Of a stretch of 64,000 nucleotides of DNA, positions 1 through 8,568 are shown one piece after another. The notes under the pieces were generated by a model. That model was given only the letters and a program-made list of their open reading frames with translations, did not search any database and had not been told where the DNA came from. The stretch covers positions 2,045,001 to 2,109,000 of the forward strand of contig NZ_JBAJNS010000001.1 of NCBI RefSeq assembly GCF_037911585.1, read 5' to 3'. The position numbers and the translations under genes are program-made. Within the stretch, counting starts at the first letter, position 1; each line of letters begins with the position of its first letter. This DNA comes from Streptomyces sp. GSL17-111 (GTDB taxonomy: Bacteria > Actinomycetota > Actinomycetes > Streptomycetales > Streptomycetaceae).

Positions 1-532
1 CGTAGACCTGCTTCCAGTTCAGGATGCGCTCGCCGTCCGGCTGCGCGTCCGGGATCTCCCTCGGGTGACCGCCGGTGGAGATGAGCACGGCGTCCGCCGT
101 CAGCGTCTCCTCGGTGCCGTCGGCCGCCGTCACCACGACCGTGCGCGAGCCGTCCGGGCCCTGTTGCGGCTCCAGCCGTCCGCGCCCGCGCATGACGCGG
201 GCCCCCGCGCGGGTCACCGAGGCGGTGATGTCGTGCGACTGGGCCAGGGCCAGCCGTTTCACCCGGCGGTTCACCTTGCCCAGGTCCACGCCGATGCCGT
301 CCTCCGCCCCGTCCCCGCCGAGCGTGATGCCCAGCTCCTGGTAGGAGGAGTCGAAGTTCGTCTTGACCTCCGCCGTGGCGATCAGGGTCTTGGACGGGAC
401 GCAGTCGGTCAGCACCGACGCGCCGCCGAGGCCGTCGAGGTCGACGACCGTCACCTCCGCCCCGAGCTGCGCGGCCACCAGCCCCGCCTCGTATCCGCCG
501 GGTCCGCCACCGATAATCACGATCCGAGTCAC
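1..532 (-). CDS. NAD(P)H-quinone dehydrogenase, LpdA-like (partial)
   Basis: The N-terminal part of a flavoprotein disulfide reductase runs off the left edge. It starts with GTG at 532 and opens with the Rossmann FAD motif IIGGGPGGYEAGL. The redox-loop region reads GGASVLTDCVPSKT, so the first cysteine of the usual CxxxxC pair is Ser and only the second remains. This pattern is known from the mycobacterial LpdA (Rv3303c) group, which acts as NAD(P)H:quinone oxidoreductase and not as the E3 subunit of a 2-oxoacid dehydrogenase. The C-terminal NAD and dimerisation domains lie outside the window. It is divergent from the cyclotransferase-like gene at 625. Confidence 0.87.
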   Translation of the reverse strand, partial: MTRIVIIGGGPGGYEAGLVAAQLGAEVTVVDLDGLGGASVLTDCVPSKTLIATAEVKTNFDSSYQELGITLGGDGAEDGIGVDLGKVNRRVKRLALAQSHDITASVTRAGARVMRGRGRLEPQQGPDGSRTVVVTAADGTEETLTADAVLISTGGHPREIPDAQPDGERILNWKQVY

Positions 533-624
533 GTGCTCCAGTGTCCCTCACGACCCCCCGCCGTGCGCGAGGGGCACCCTTCGGCCACCCAGGTGCCGTC
601 GGGCGCTCCCGTACCCTTTGACGC

Positions 625-1062
625 ATGTCGCTCTACGCCGCGTACGCAGGAAACCTGGACGCCCGGCTGATGGCCCGCCGCGCCCCGCACTCCCCGCTGC
701 GCGGCACCGGCTGGATCACGGACTGGCGGCTGACCTTCGGCGGGGAGCACATGGGCTGGGAGGGCGCATTGGCCACCCTCGTCGAGTCGCCGCGCTCGGA
801 GGTCTTCGTCGCGCTCTACGACATCGCCCCGATGGACGAGGACGGCATGGACCGCTGGGAGGGCGTCGGCCTCGACATCTACCGCCGCATGCGCGTGCGC
901 GTGCACACCCTCGACGGCGACGAGGCGGCGTGGATCTACGTGCTGAACGGCTTCGAGGGCGGCCTGCCCTCCCCCCGGTACCTCGGGGAGATCGCCGACG
1001 CCGCCGAGTCGGCGGGCGCCCCGCACGACTACGTGATGACGCTGCGCAAGCACCCCTGCTGA
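625..1062 (+). CDS. gamma-glutamylcyclotransferase family protein
   Basis: This 145-residue protein begins MSLYAAYAGNLD, the N-terminal YAYGSN-like loop of the gamma-glutamylcyclotransferase/AIG2 fold, which binds the gamma-glutamyl moiety. The length fits a single-domain bacterial member. Such enzymes release 5-oxoproline from gamma-glutamyl amines or peptides, but the substrate cannot be read from the sequence. The first loop has YAGNLD where the family often has YGSNM, so activity is not assured. It lies in the gap between the divergent LpdA-like gene and pnp, and has no obvious operon partner. Confidence 0.75.
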   Translation: MSLYAAYAGNLDARLMARRAPHSPLRGTGWITDWRLTFGGEHMGWEGALATLVESPRSEVFVALYDIAPMDEDGMDRWEGVGLDIYRRMRVRVHTLDGDEAAWIYVLNGFEGGLPSPRYLGEIADAAESAGAPHDYVMTLRKHPC

Positions 1063-1215
1063 CGCCGCGGCCCCGCTGACGCCGCCGACCTGCGCCCTTC
1101 CGGCTGCCGCCCGGCCTGAGCGGCCCGCCCGAGTCCGCCGTCCCGGCGCGGCGGGAGGGACGCACGAACGGGCACCCCCGCGGTTCGTGGTTTCCACCGG
1201 AGTCCGCCAGGGCTT

Positions 1216-1227
1216 CTACGCGCGTAG
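1216..1227. promoter_or_regulatory. nucleoside-regulon palindrome upstream of pnp
   Basis: Perfect 12-bp palindrome CTACGCGCGTAG. It covers the position where a -35 box would sit relative to the TACCCT hexamer at 1240-1245. The same word or a close variant precedes deoC, add, the nucleoside ABC operon and the BMP lipoprotein gene. The placement suggests repression; the regulator is not identified. Confidence 0.75.
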
Positions 1228-1239
1228 CCAAAAAGCGGC

Positions 1240-1245
1240 TACCCT
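1240..1245 (+). promoter_or_regulatory. -10 hexamer of leaderless pnp promoter
   Basis: TACCCT fits the TANNNT type. It ends 6 nt before the GTG start at 1252, so transcription probably begins at or next to the start codon and the mRNA would be leaderless. No Shine-Dalgarno sequence is present in the intervening bases. Confidence 0.6.
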
Positions 1246-1251
1246 CTTCGC

Positions 1252-2073
1252 GTGAACGTTTCAGATACCCCTGCCGACCCTTACCTCGCCGCCGACGCGG
1301 CCGCGGCCCGGCTGCGCGAGCTGACCGGCGCCGAGACCCACGACGTCGCCCTGGTCATGGGCTCCGGCTGGGTGCCCGCCGCCGAGGCGCTGGGCACGCC
1401 GGAGGCGGGGTACTCGGAGTTCCCCGTCACGGAGCTGCCCGGGTTCCCCGCGCCCGCCGTCGCCGGCCACGCCGGCACGGTCCGCTCCTACGAGCTCGGT
1501 GACAAGCGCGCCCTCGTCTTCCTGGGACGCACCCACTACTACGAGGGCAAGGGCGTCGCCGCCGTCGCGCACGGCGTGCGGACCGCCGTCGCCGCCGGCT
1601 GCAAGACCGTCGTCCTGACCAACGGCTGCGGCGGCCTGCGCCCGGGCATGCGCCCCGGCCAGCCCGTCCTGATCAGCGACCACATCAACATGACGGCCGC
1701 CTCCCCGATCGTCGGCGCCAACTTCGTCGACCTGACCGACCTGTACTCGCCGCGCCTGCGCGCCCTGTGCAAGGAGGTCGACCCCTCGCTGGAGGAGGGC
1801 GTCTACGTGCAGCTCCCCGGGCCGCACTACGAGACGCCCGCCGAGATCGGCATGGTCCGCGCCGTCGGCGGGGACCTCGTGGGCATGTCGACGACGCTGG
1901 AGGCCATCGCCGCACGCGAGGCGGGCGCGGAGGTGCTGGGCATCTCGCTCGTCACCAACCTCGCCGCCGGCATGACCGGTGAGCCCCTCAACCACGAGGA
2001 GGTCCTCCAGGCCGGCCGCGAGTCGGCGACGCGGATGGGCGCCCTGCTCGCGCAGGTGCTCGGCCGCATCTGA
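1252..2073 (+). CDS. purine-nucleoside phosphorylase
   Basis: A 273-residue cytosolic enzyme of the PNP/MTAP family that phosphorolyses purine (deoxy)nucleosides to base and (deoxy)ribose-1-phosphate. Visible signatures are [11 protein letters not shown] near the N-terminus, the GRTHYYEGK block, [11 protein letters not shown] and SDHINMT in the middle, and a [12 protein letters not shown] segment near residue 210. The length fits trimeric PNPs. GTG 1252 is chosen because TACCCT lies 6 nt upstream and no ribosome binding site is visible. The mutase that could process its sugar-1-phosphate product follows after 72 nt, and the operator at 1216 links it to deoC, add and the nucleoside transporter. 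Confidence 0.93.
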   Translation: MNVSDTPADPYLAADAAAARLRELTGAETHDVALVMGSGWVPAAEALGTPEAGYSEFPVTELPGFPAPAVAGHAGTVRSYELGDKRALVFLGRTHYYEGKGVAAVAHGVRTAVAAGCKTVVLTNGCGGLRPGMRPGQPVLISDHINMTAASPIVGANFVDLTDLYSPRLRALCKEVDPSLEEGVYVQLPGPHYETPAEIGMVRAVGGDLVGMSTTLEAIAAREAGAEVLGISLVTNLAAGMTGEPLNHEEVLQAGRESATRMGALLAQVLGRI

Positions 2074-2145
2074 GCAGCCCAGGGCGGCCCGCCCGTGGGC
2101 GCCCACGGCAGCCCCGGTACCGAACCGACCCCCGAAGGTGACCCC

Positions 2146-3858
2146 GTGACCGCACAGCAGGATCTCATCGCGCAGGCCCGCACCTGGCTGGCCGAGGACC
2201 CGGACCCGGACACCCGCGCCGAGCTGGCCGCCCTCCTGGACGGTCGGGACGCCGGGGACGCCGACCGCCGCGCCGAGCTGGCCGACCGCTTCGCCGGCAC
2301 CCTCCAGTTCGGCACCGCCGGGCTCCGCGGTGAGCTGGGCGCGGGTCCGATGCGGATGAACCGGGCGGTGGTGATCCGGGCCGCCGCCGGGCTCGCCGCG
2401 TACCTGAAGGGCAACGGCGACGCGGACGGGCTCGTCGTCATCGGCTACGACGCCCGGCACAAGAGCGAGGCGTTCGCCCGCGACACGGCCGCCGTCATGG
2501 TCGGGGCGGGGCTGCGCGCCGCCCTCCTCCCCCGCCCGCTGCCGACGCCCGTGCTGGCGTTCGCCGTGCGGCACCTCGGCGCGGTCGCGGGCGTCACCGT
2601 CACGGCGAGCCACAACCCGCCGCAGGACAACGGGTACAAGGTCTACCTCGGCGACGGCCGCCAGATCGTCCCGCCCGCCGACGCGGACATCGCCGCGCGC
2701 ATCGCCGCCGTCGGCGCGCTCGCCGACGTCCCCCGCGCGGAGAGCGGCTGGACGGTGCTCGGCGAGGACGTCGTCGACGCCTACCTCGACCGCGCGATGG
2801 CCGTCCTGGACGCCGACGGGCCGCGTGACGTGCGGATCGTGCACACCTCCCTGCACGGCGTGGGCGCCGCCACGGTGGCCGCCGCGTTCGAGCGGGCCGG
2901 GTTCCCCGCGCCCCTTCACGTCGCGGAGCAGGCCGAACCCGACCCCGACTTCCCCACCGTCGCCTTCCCCAACCCCGAAGAGCCCGGCGCGATGGACCTG
3001 GCCTTCGCCACCGCCCGCGCCGCCGCCTCCGGCGGGTCCGGTGGCCCCGGCGCGTCCGGTGGCGCCCCGGACCTCGTCATCGCCAACGACCCCGACGCCG
3101 ACCGGTGCGCCGTCGCCGTCCCGGACCCCTCCGCCGCGTCCGGCTGGCGCATGCTGCACGGCGACGAGGTCGGCGCGCTCCTGGCCGTCCACCTCGTCCG
3201 CAAGGGCGTCACCGGGACGCTCGCCGAGTCGATCGTCTCCTCCACCCTGCTCGGCCGCATCGCCCACGCCGCCGGGCTGCCGCACGCCGAGACGCTCACC
3301 GGCTTCAAGTGGATCGCCCGCGCACCGGGCCTCGCCTACGGCTACGAGGAGGCCCTCGGCTACTGCGTGGACCCGGAGGGCGTCAGCGACAAGGACGGCG
3401 TCACGGCCGCCCTCGCCGTCGCCGAGCTGGCCGCCGGACTCAAGGCCGACGGCCGCTCCCTGACCGACCTCCTCGACGAACTCGCCGTCACCCACGGCCT
3501 GCACGCCACCGACCAGCTCTCCGTGCGCGTCCAGGACCTCTCCCTCATCACCGAGGCGATGGCCCGGCTGCGCTCGACGCCACCGACCGCCCTCGCGGGC
3601 CTCACCGTCGCCCGGGCGGACGACCTGTCCGCAGGGACGGCCGACCTGCCGCCCACCGACGGGCTGCGGTACCACCTGACCGGCGCGGCCCGGGCCCGCG
3701 TCATCGTGCGGCCCAGCGGCACCGAGCCGAAGATCAAGTGCTACCTGGAGGTCGTCGTCCCGGTGGCCGACGCCGCAGCCCTGCCCGCCGCCCGCGCGGA
3801 GGCCGCCGCCCTCCTCGACGCCCTGCGCACCGACGTCGCCCGGGCGGCCGGCCTCTGA
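2146..3858 (+). CDS. phosphomannomutase/phosphoglucomutase family enzyme, possibly a phosphopentomutase
   Basis: A 570-residue alpha-D-phosphohexomutase. It shows the catalytic phosphoserine loop TASHNPPQDNGYKVY, the metal-binding loop NDPDADR, the sugar-binding segment GYEEALGYCVDP and the phosphate-binding loop RPSGTEPKIKCYLE. GTG 2146 follows GAAGGTGA with correct spacing. The long single-chain form resembles bacterial PgcA/PMM2-type mutases that also accept pentose phosphates. Position directly after pnp and before deoC suggests it converts (deoxy)ribose-1-phosphate to the 5-phosphate. Phosphomannomutase or phosphoglucomutase activity remains possible. The role is inferred from context; family membership is clear. 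Confidence 0.88.
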   Translation: MTAQQDLIAQARTWLAEDPDPDTRAELAALLDGRDAGDADRRAELADRFAGTLQFGTAGLRGELGAGPMRMNRAVVIRAAAGLAAYLKGNGDADGLVVIGYDARHKSEAFARDTAAVMVGAGLRAALLPRPLPTPVLAFAVRHLGAVAGVTVTASHNPPQDNGYKVYLGDGRQIVPPADADIAARIAAVGALADVPRAESGWTVLGEDVVDAYLDRAMAVLDADGPRDVRIVHTSLHGVGAATVAAAFERAGFPAPLHVAEQAEPDPDFPTVAFPNPEEPGAMDLAFATARAAASGGSGGPGASGGAPDLVIANDPDADRCAVAVPDPSAASGWRMLHGDEVGALLAVHLVRKGVTGTLAESIVSSTLLGRIAHAAGLPHAETLTGFKWIARAPGLAYGYEEALGYCVDPEGVSDKDGVTAALAVAELAAGLKADGRSLTDLLDELAVTHGLHATDQLSVRVQDLSLITEAMARLRSTPPTALAGLTVARADDLSAGTADLPPTDGLRYHLTGAARARVIVRPSGTEPKIKCYLEVVVPVADAAALPAARAEAAALLDALRTDVARAAGL

Positions 3859-3922
3859 CCGGCACCGCACCGTGAGACGATCCCCCACGACGGAGCGCCC
3901 GCTCCGGGAGTGAAGGGCGACG

Positions 3923-4504
3923 ATGTACGCGATACCTCTCGGTGACGACGGCGCGGAGCTGCGCCCCCTGGAACCCTGGCACGCCGAGGAGTTCTTCCAC
4001 CACATCGACCGGGGCCGGGAGTTCATCGGCCGCCACGTCGGCCTGCCCGACCTCGTCACGGACGTCGACACCGGCCGCGCCCACCTGCGGCGATACGTGG
4101 AGAAGGCCGCCGCCGACGCCGGGCGGATCTACGGGATCTGGGCCGACGGCACGCTCGTCGGCGGCGTCCTGTTCGTCAGCTTCGACGTCCGGCAGGGCGT
4201 CGCCGAGGCGGGCTGCTGGCTGGAACCCTCCGCCGTCGGCCGGGGCCTGGTGACGCGGGCCGCGCGCGTGATCATCGACTGGGCCGTCGAGGAGCGCGGC
4301 ATCCACCGCGTCGAGTGGCACGTCTCCTCGGCGAACGCCCCCAGCATCGCCGTGGCCAGACGGCTCGGGATGACGAAGGAGGGGGTCCTGCGCCAGAGCC
4401 ACCTCTACCGGGGCGAGCGGCAGGACATGGAGGTCTGGTCCGTCCTCGCCCCCGAGTGGCGCGCCGCCCGCACCCCCGACACCCCGCACGCCGGAGCCGT
4501 GTGA
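3923..4504 (+). CDS. GNAT family N-acetyltransferase (RimJ/RimL type)
   Basis: A 193-residue cytosolic acetyltransferase. The acetyl-CoA binding region is visible as WLEPSAVGRGLVTRAA, followed by the VEWHVSSANAPSIAVARRLG segment typical of RimJ/RimL/SpeG-like members. ATG 3923 follows GTGAAGGGCGACG, giving a purine-rich ribosome binding site. The substrate could be a ribosomal protein N-terminus, a polyamine or a small molecule and cannot be told from sequence. It lies between the mutase and the RibD-like gene, on the same strand but with its own intergenic space. Confidence 0.87.
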   Translation: MYAIPLGDDGAELRPLEPWHAEEFFHHIDRGREFIGRHVGLPDLVTDVDTGRAHLRRYVEKAAADAGRIYGIWADGTLVGGVLFVSFDVRQGVAEAGCWLEPSAVGRGLVTRAARVIIDWAVEERGIHRVEWHVSSANAPSIAVARRLGMTKEGVLRQSHLYRGERQDMEVWSVLAPEWRAARTPDTPHAGAV

Positions 4505-4621
4505 CCCACGTCACCGAAGCCCGGCCGTCCGGTGCGATGATTTCCCGGCGGCTCGGCCGTCCATCCCCTCGTACACATCGAGCACGTCGTCACGACTGAC
4601 CGGACCACGGGAGTGAACCCC

Positions 4622-5227
4622 ATGCGCATCGTCATCACCGAGTTCATGAGCCTCGACGGCGTCGTGCAGGCCCCGGGCGGGCCCGAGGAGGACACCGACG
4701 GCGGCTTCGCCCACGGCGGCTGGACCGGGCCCTACTTCGAGCCCGAGGTCGTCGGCGGCACCTTCGACGAGGCCCTCGCCGAGGCCGACGCCCTGCTGTT
4801 CGGCCGCCGCACCTGGCAGACGATGGCCGCCGCCTGGCCCGAGCGCACCGACGACCCCTTCGCCGACCGCATGAACGCCATCCCGAAGTACGTCGTCTCC
4901 GCGACCCTCGGCGAAGCGGACCTGACCTGGTCCCCCACCACCCGCCTCCCCGGCGGCGACGAGGCGCTCGACCACCTCCGCACCCTGCGGGCGTCCGAGG
5001 AGGGCACCCTCCTCGTCATGGGCAGCTCCCAGCTCGCCACCGCCCTCGTGCGGGAGGGCCTCTTCGACGAGCTGCGCCTCATGATCATGCCGGTGCTCCT
5101 CGGCGGCGGGAAGTCCGTCTTCCCCACGGACGGCGGGAAGCGCCCCCTGGAGCTCGTCTCCACGACCACCAGCCCCACCGGCGTCACCGTCTGCGTCTAC
5201 CGCCCCGCCACCCAACCCCAGGACTGA
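4622..5227 (+). CDS. dihydrofolate reductase family protein (RibD C-terminal type)
   Basis: A 201-residue protein beginning MRIVITEFMSLDGVVQAP, the first strand of the RibD C-terminal/DHFR-like fold. FGRRTWQTM and LLVMGSSQLATALVREGLFDELRL carry the NADPH-binding and helix signatures. Streptomycetes have many paralogues of this type; most are of unknown role and are not true folate enzymes. ATG 4622 follows GGGAGTGA. A GTG nine bases upstream is in frame but sits on the ribosome binding site. Confidence 0.87.
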   Translation: MRIVITEFMSLDGVVQAPGGPEEDTDGGFAHGGWTGPYFEPEVVGGTFDEALAEADALLFGRRTWQTMAAAWPERTDDPFADRMNAIPKYVVSATLGEADLTWSPTTRLPGGDEALDHLRTLRASEEGTLLVMGSSQLATALVREGLFDELRLMIMPVLLGGGKSVFPTDGGKRPLELVSTTTSPTGVTVCVYRPATQPQD

Positions 5228-5382
5228 CCAGCGCCGGCTCCCTCCCCGACCGACCTCCGCATGCAGACCGGCAGGTCCCGGTGGGAACGTCCCGTTCGGC
5301 GCAGCCCCGCCAGGACGCAGCAGGCGGCCGGACCCAGCGCCGAGGCGGTCGCGGCGAGGACCGGTGTTCCGGTCACGTCCGC

Positions 5383-6024
5383 TCAGCCGGTGAGGAGGAG
5401 GGTGGCGGTGGCGAGGGCGCCGAGGGCGGCGGGGGCGATGATCTCGTAGGCCCAGCGGACGGTGGGCTCGCCCCCCTTCCCCTCGTTGCGCTCGGCGAGC
5501 TCACGCAGGGTGCCGATCGCCTCGTCGCCGGGCGGGCGGCGGGGGCCGTCGTCGTCGTCCACGATGCCGCCGCCCATGCCGAACAGGCCACCGGCGACGA
5601 AGCCGCGCCGGGGTGTGCGGCCGGACGCCTTGCGTTCGTTGTAGCGCTGGGCGCTGCGGCGGGCGCGCAGGGAGACGGGGATGGCCCAGAGCTGGAACTT
5701 GCGGCCGTCCTCGACGACGAGCTCGTTGGAGTAGACGGAGCGGATCGAGACGACGGCGCCCCAGGGGACGGTGATGGTGCGGAAGGGGTTCCTGATGCGG
5801 GCGCGGTCGGCACCGGCGAAGACCGCGGGACGCAGGGTGAAGGCGCTGATCAGGGGGACCAGGCAGAGCATGAACGCGCCGGCCGTCAGCGGGGCGCGTC
5901 CCTCACCGCGCACGATCGCCTCACCGCCGATCCACAGGACGACGGCGAGGAGCAGCACACCGCCCGCCAGGGCGGCGGGGGAACGGTAGCTGCGGTCCGA
6001 GTAGGGCGGCTGCTGGCTGGTCAT
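5383..6024 (-). CDS. membrane protein with PH-like domain
   Basis: A 213-residue protein. It has two N-terminal transmembrane segments (about residues 17-35 and 46-62), a bacterial PH-like beta domain (VFAGADRARIRNPFRTITVPWGAV...) of the type found after paired helices in YdbT-like proteins, a Gly/Asp-rich loop and a C-terminal hydrophobic helix ending LGALATATLLLTG. The start at 6024 has CACAAT (plus-strand 6032-6037) seven bases upstream, so it may be leaderless. It is convergent with the RibD-like gene and divergent from deoC. Function unknown. Confidence 0.78.
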   Translation of the reverse strand: MTSQQPPYSDRSYRSPAALAGGVLLLAVVLWIGGEAIVRGEGRAPLTAGAFMLCLVPLISAFTLRPAVFAGADRARIRNPFRTITVPWGAVVSIRSVYSNELVVEDGRKFQLWAIPVSLRARRSAQRYNERKASGRTPRRGFVAGGLFGMGGGIVDDDDGPRRPPGDEAIGTLRELAERNEGKGGEPTVRWAYEIIAPAALGALATATLLLTG

Positions 6025-6152
6025 AGGGGCGATTGTGCCCGACCGTCCGGATGACGGACGTCTCGGTCCGGCATCTTTGTCGCCGCCGGGGCCCGGAGGC
6101 CCTCCGTGCGCGGGCGTCCGGCAGACGTCACGTCGCCGGATCTGGCACGGAG

Positions 6153-6164
6153 CAACGCGCGTAG
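6153..6164. promoter_or_regulatory. nucleoside-regulon operator upstream of deoC
   Basis: CAACGCGCGTAG differs from the CTACGCGCGTAG palindrome at one base. It lies in the spacer immediately upstream of the -10 hexamer TATGCT at 6166-6171, so a bound protein would block RNA polymerase. Confidence 0.7.
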
Positions 6165-6178
6165 ATATGCTGCTTTGC

Positions 6179-7135
6179 GTGACCTCACAGAGCCCACCCC
6201 TGACCGCACTGGCCGACGTCACCGCGTCCGACGCCGCACTGCGCCGCTTCCTGCACGGCCTGCCCGGCGTCGACGGGGTCGGCCTGGAAGCCCGTGCCGC
6301 CTCGCTCGGCACCCGATCCGTCAAGACGACGGCCAAGGCGTACGCGATCGACCTGGCCATCTCGATGATCGACCTCACGACGCTGGAAGGCGCGGACACC
6401 CCGGGCAAGGTCTGGTCGCTGTCGGCGAAGGGCATGACGCCCGACCCCACCGACCGGGGGACGCCGAGCGTCGCGGCGATCTGCGTCTATCCGGACATGG
6501 CGGCCGTCGCCAAGGAGGCGCTCGGCACCTCGGGCGTCCGGGTGGCGTCCGTGGCCACGGCCTTCCCCGCCGGACGCGCGGCGCTGCCGGTCAAGCTCGC
6601 CGACACCCGCGACGCCGTGGCGGCCGGGGCGGACGAGATCGACATGGTGATCGACCGGGGGGCCTTCCTCTCCGGCCGGTACCTGGAGGTCTTCGAGGAG
6701 ATCCGCGCGGTCAAGGAGGTCTGCGGCACGGCGCGGCTGAAGGTCATCTTCGAGACGGGCGAGCTGTCGACCTACGACAACATCCGCCGCGTCTCCTGGC
6801 TGGCGATGCTGGCGGGCGCGGACTTCGTCAAGACCTCGACGGGCAAGGTCGCCGTCAACGCCACCCCGGCGAACACGCTGCTGCTGATGGAGGCCGTGCG
6901 CGACTTCCGCGCGGCGACGGGCGTGCAGGTCGGTGTGAAGCCGGCCGGCGGCATCCGCACCACCAAGGACGCGATCAAGTACCTGGTCATGGTGAACGAG
7001 ACGCTGGGCGACGACTGGCTGTCGAACGAGTGGTTCCGCTTCGGCGCCTCCAGCCTCCTCAACGACCTGCTGATGCAGCGGCAGAAGCTGCGGACCGGCC
7101 GCTACTCCGGCCCCGACTACGTCACGGTGGACTGA
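6179..7135 (+). CDS. deoC: deoxyribose-phosphate aldolase
   Basis: A 318-residue class I aldolase that cleaves 2-deoxyribose-5-phosphate to glyceraldehyde-3-phosphate and acetaldehyde. The Schiff-base lysine is in FVKTSTGK, and KVIFETGE and GVKPAGGIRT mark the TIM-barrel phosphate end. GTG 6179 is chosen because TATGCT (6166-6171) ends 7 nt upstream, giving a leaderless mRNA; an in-frame ATG at 6167 overlaps that hexamer. The aldehyde dehydrogenase starts 3 nt after the stop codon and would remove the acetaldehyde. It is part of the palindrome-linked nucleoside regulon. Confidence 0.93.
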   Translation: MTSQSPPLTALADVTASDAALRRFLHGLPGVDGVGLEARAASLGTRSVKTTAKAYAIDLAISMIDLTTLEGADTPGKVWSLSAKGMTPDPTDRGTPSVAAICVYPDMAAVAKEALGTSGVRVASVATAFPAGRAALPVKLADTRDAVAAGADEIDMVIDRGAFLSGRYLEVFEEIRAVKEVCGTARLKVIFETGELSTYDNIRRVSWLAMLAGADFVKTSTGKVAVNATPANTLLLMEAVRDFRAATGVQVGVKPAGGIRTTKDAIKYLVMVNETLGDDWLSNEWFRFGASSLLNDLLMQRQKLRTGRYSGPDYVTVD

Positions 7136-7137
7136 TC

Positions 7138-8568
7138 ATGGGTTTTGACTACGCACCCGCGCCGGAGTCGCGGGCGATCGTCGACATCGCGCCGTCCTAC
7201 GGCCTGTTCATCGACGGCGAGTTCCGCGAGGCGGCGGACGGCAAGGTCTTCAAGACCGTCGCGCCCGCCACCGAGGAGGTCCTCTCGGAGGTCGCGCAGG
7301 CGGGCGAGGAGGACGTGGACGCGGCGGTCGCCGCCGCGCGCCGCGCGTTCCCCGCGTGGGCCGCGCTGCCGGGCGCCGAGCGGGGCAAGTACCTGTTCCG
7401 CGTCGCGCGCGTCCTCCAGGAGCGCTCGCGCGAACTGGCCGTCCTGGAGACGCTCGACAACGGCAAGCCGATCAAGGAGACGCGCGACGTCGACCTGCCG
7501 CAGGTCGCGGCGCACTTCTTCTACTACGCCGGGTGGGCCGACAAGCTCGCCCACGCCGGGTACGGGCCGAGCCCCCGGCCGCTCGGCGTGGCGGGCCAGG
7601 TCATCCCGTGGAACTTCCCGCTGCTGATGCTGGCCTGGAAGATCGCCCCGGCGCTCGCCACCGGCAACACGGTGGTGCTGAAGCCCGCCGAGACGACGCC
7701 GCTGTCGGCGCTGTTCTTCGCCGACGTCTGCCGCCAGGCCGGACTGCCGAAGGGCGTCGTCAACATCGTGACCGGCGACGGCCGCACGGGCGCCGCGCTC
7801 GTCGCCCACCCCGACGTGAACAAGGTGGCCTTCACCGGCTCCACCGGCGTCGGCAAGCAGATCGCCCGCACGGTGGCCGGGACGTCGAAGAAGCTCACGC
7901 TCGAACTCGGCGGCAAGGGCGCCAACATCGTCTTCGACGACGCCCCGATCGACCAGGCCGTCGAGGGCATCGTGAACGGCATCTTCTTCAACCAGGGCCA
8001 GGTGTGCTGCGCGGGCTCCCGGCTGCTGGTCCAGGAGTCCGTGCAGGACGAGGTGCTGGACACGCTCAAGCGGCGGCTGGGCACCCTGCGCCTCGGCGAC
8101 CCGCTGGACAAGAACACCGACATCGGCGCCATCAACTCCGCCGAGCAGCTCGCCCGCATCACCGCGCTGGCCGAGACCGGCGAGGCGGAGGGCGCCGAGC
8201 GCTGGTCGCCCGCGTGCGAGCTGCCGTCGTCCGGGTACTGGTTCGCGCCGACGCTGTTCACCGGCGTCTCCCAGGCGCACACGGTCGCCCGCGACGAGAT
8301 CTTCGGCCCCGTCCTGTCGGTGCTGACGTTCCGCACCCCCGACGAGGCCGTGGCCAAGGCGAACAACACGCCCTACGGGCTCTCGGCGGGCATCTGGACG
8401 GAGAAGGGCTCGCGCATCCTGGCGATGGCGGCCAAGCTCCGGGCCGGTGTGGTGTGGGCCAACACGTTCAACAAGTTCGACCCGACCTCGCCGTTCGGCG
8501 GCTACAAGGAGTCGGGCTTCGGCCGCGAGGGCGGTCGTCACGGTCTGGAGGCGTACCTCGATGTCTGA
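7138..8568 (+). CDS. NAD-dependent aldehyde dehydrogenase
   Basis: A complete 476-residue aldehyde dehydrogenase. The NAD site is FTGSTGVGK, the general base Glu is in LELGGKGANIVFDDA, the catalytic Cys is in QGQVCCAGSR, and FGGYKESGFGREGG is the C-terminal oligomerisation block. It begins 2 nt after the deoC stop, so co-transcription and oxidation of the DeoC product acetaldehyde are likely. The end overlaps the next ALDH-like gene by 8 nt. This complete unit paired with an inactive partner recalls two-domain ALDH16 proteins, here as separate genes. Confidence 0.92.
   Translation: MGFDYAPAPESRAIVDIAPSYGLFIDGEFREAADGKVFKTVAPATEEVLSEVAQAGEEDVDAAVAAARRAFPAWAALPGAERGKYLFRVARVLQERSRELAVLETLDNGKPIKETRDVDLPQVAAHFFYYAGWADKLAHAGYGPSPRPLGVAGQVIPWNFPLLMLAWKIAPALATGNTVVLKPAETTPLSALFFADVCRQAGLPKGVVNIVTGDGRTGAALVAHPDVNKVAFTGSTGVGKQIARTVAGTSKKLTLELGGKGANIVFDDAPIDQAVEGIVNGIFFNQGQVCCAGSRLLVQESVQDEVLDTLKRRLGTLRLGDPLDKNTDIGAINSAEQLARITALAETGEAEGAERWSPACELPSSGYWFAPTLFTGVSQAHTVARDEIFGPVLSVLTFRTPDEAVAKANNTPYGLSAGIWTEKGSRILAMAAKLRAGVVWANTFNKFDPTSPFGGYKESGFGREGGRHGLEAYLDV

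Noticed and set aside
1261..4071. Very long minus-strand reading frame opposite pnp and the mutase
   Set aside because: It is antisense to genes with clear family motifs and is a by-product of high GC content; no recognisable protein motif and unnatural amino-acid composition.
6106..7135. Plus-strand reading frame giving an N-terminal extension of the aldehyde dehydrogenase through deoC
   Set aside because: The frame overlaps deoC in another frame and is Arg/Gly-rich; the true enzyme starts at ATG 7138, 3 nt after the deoC stop.
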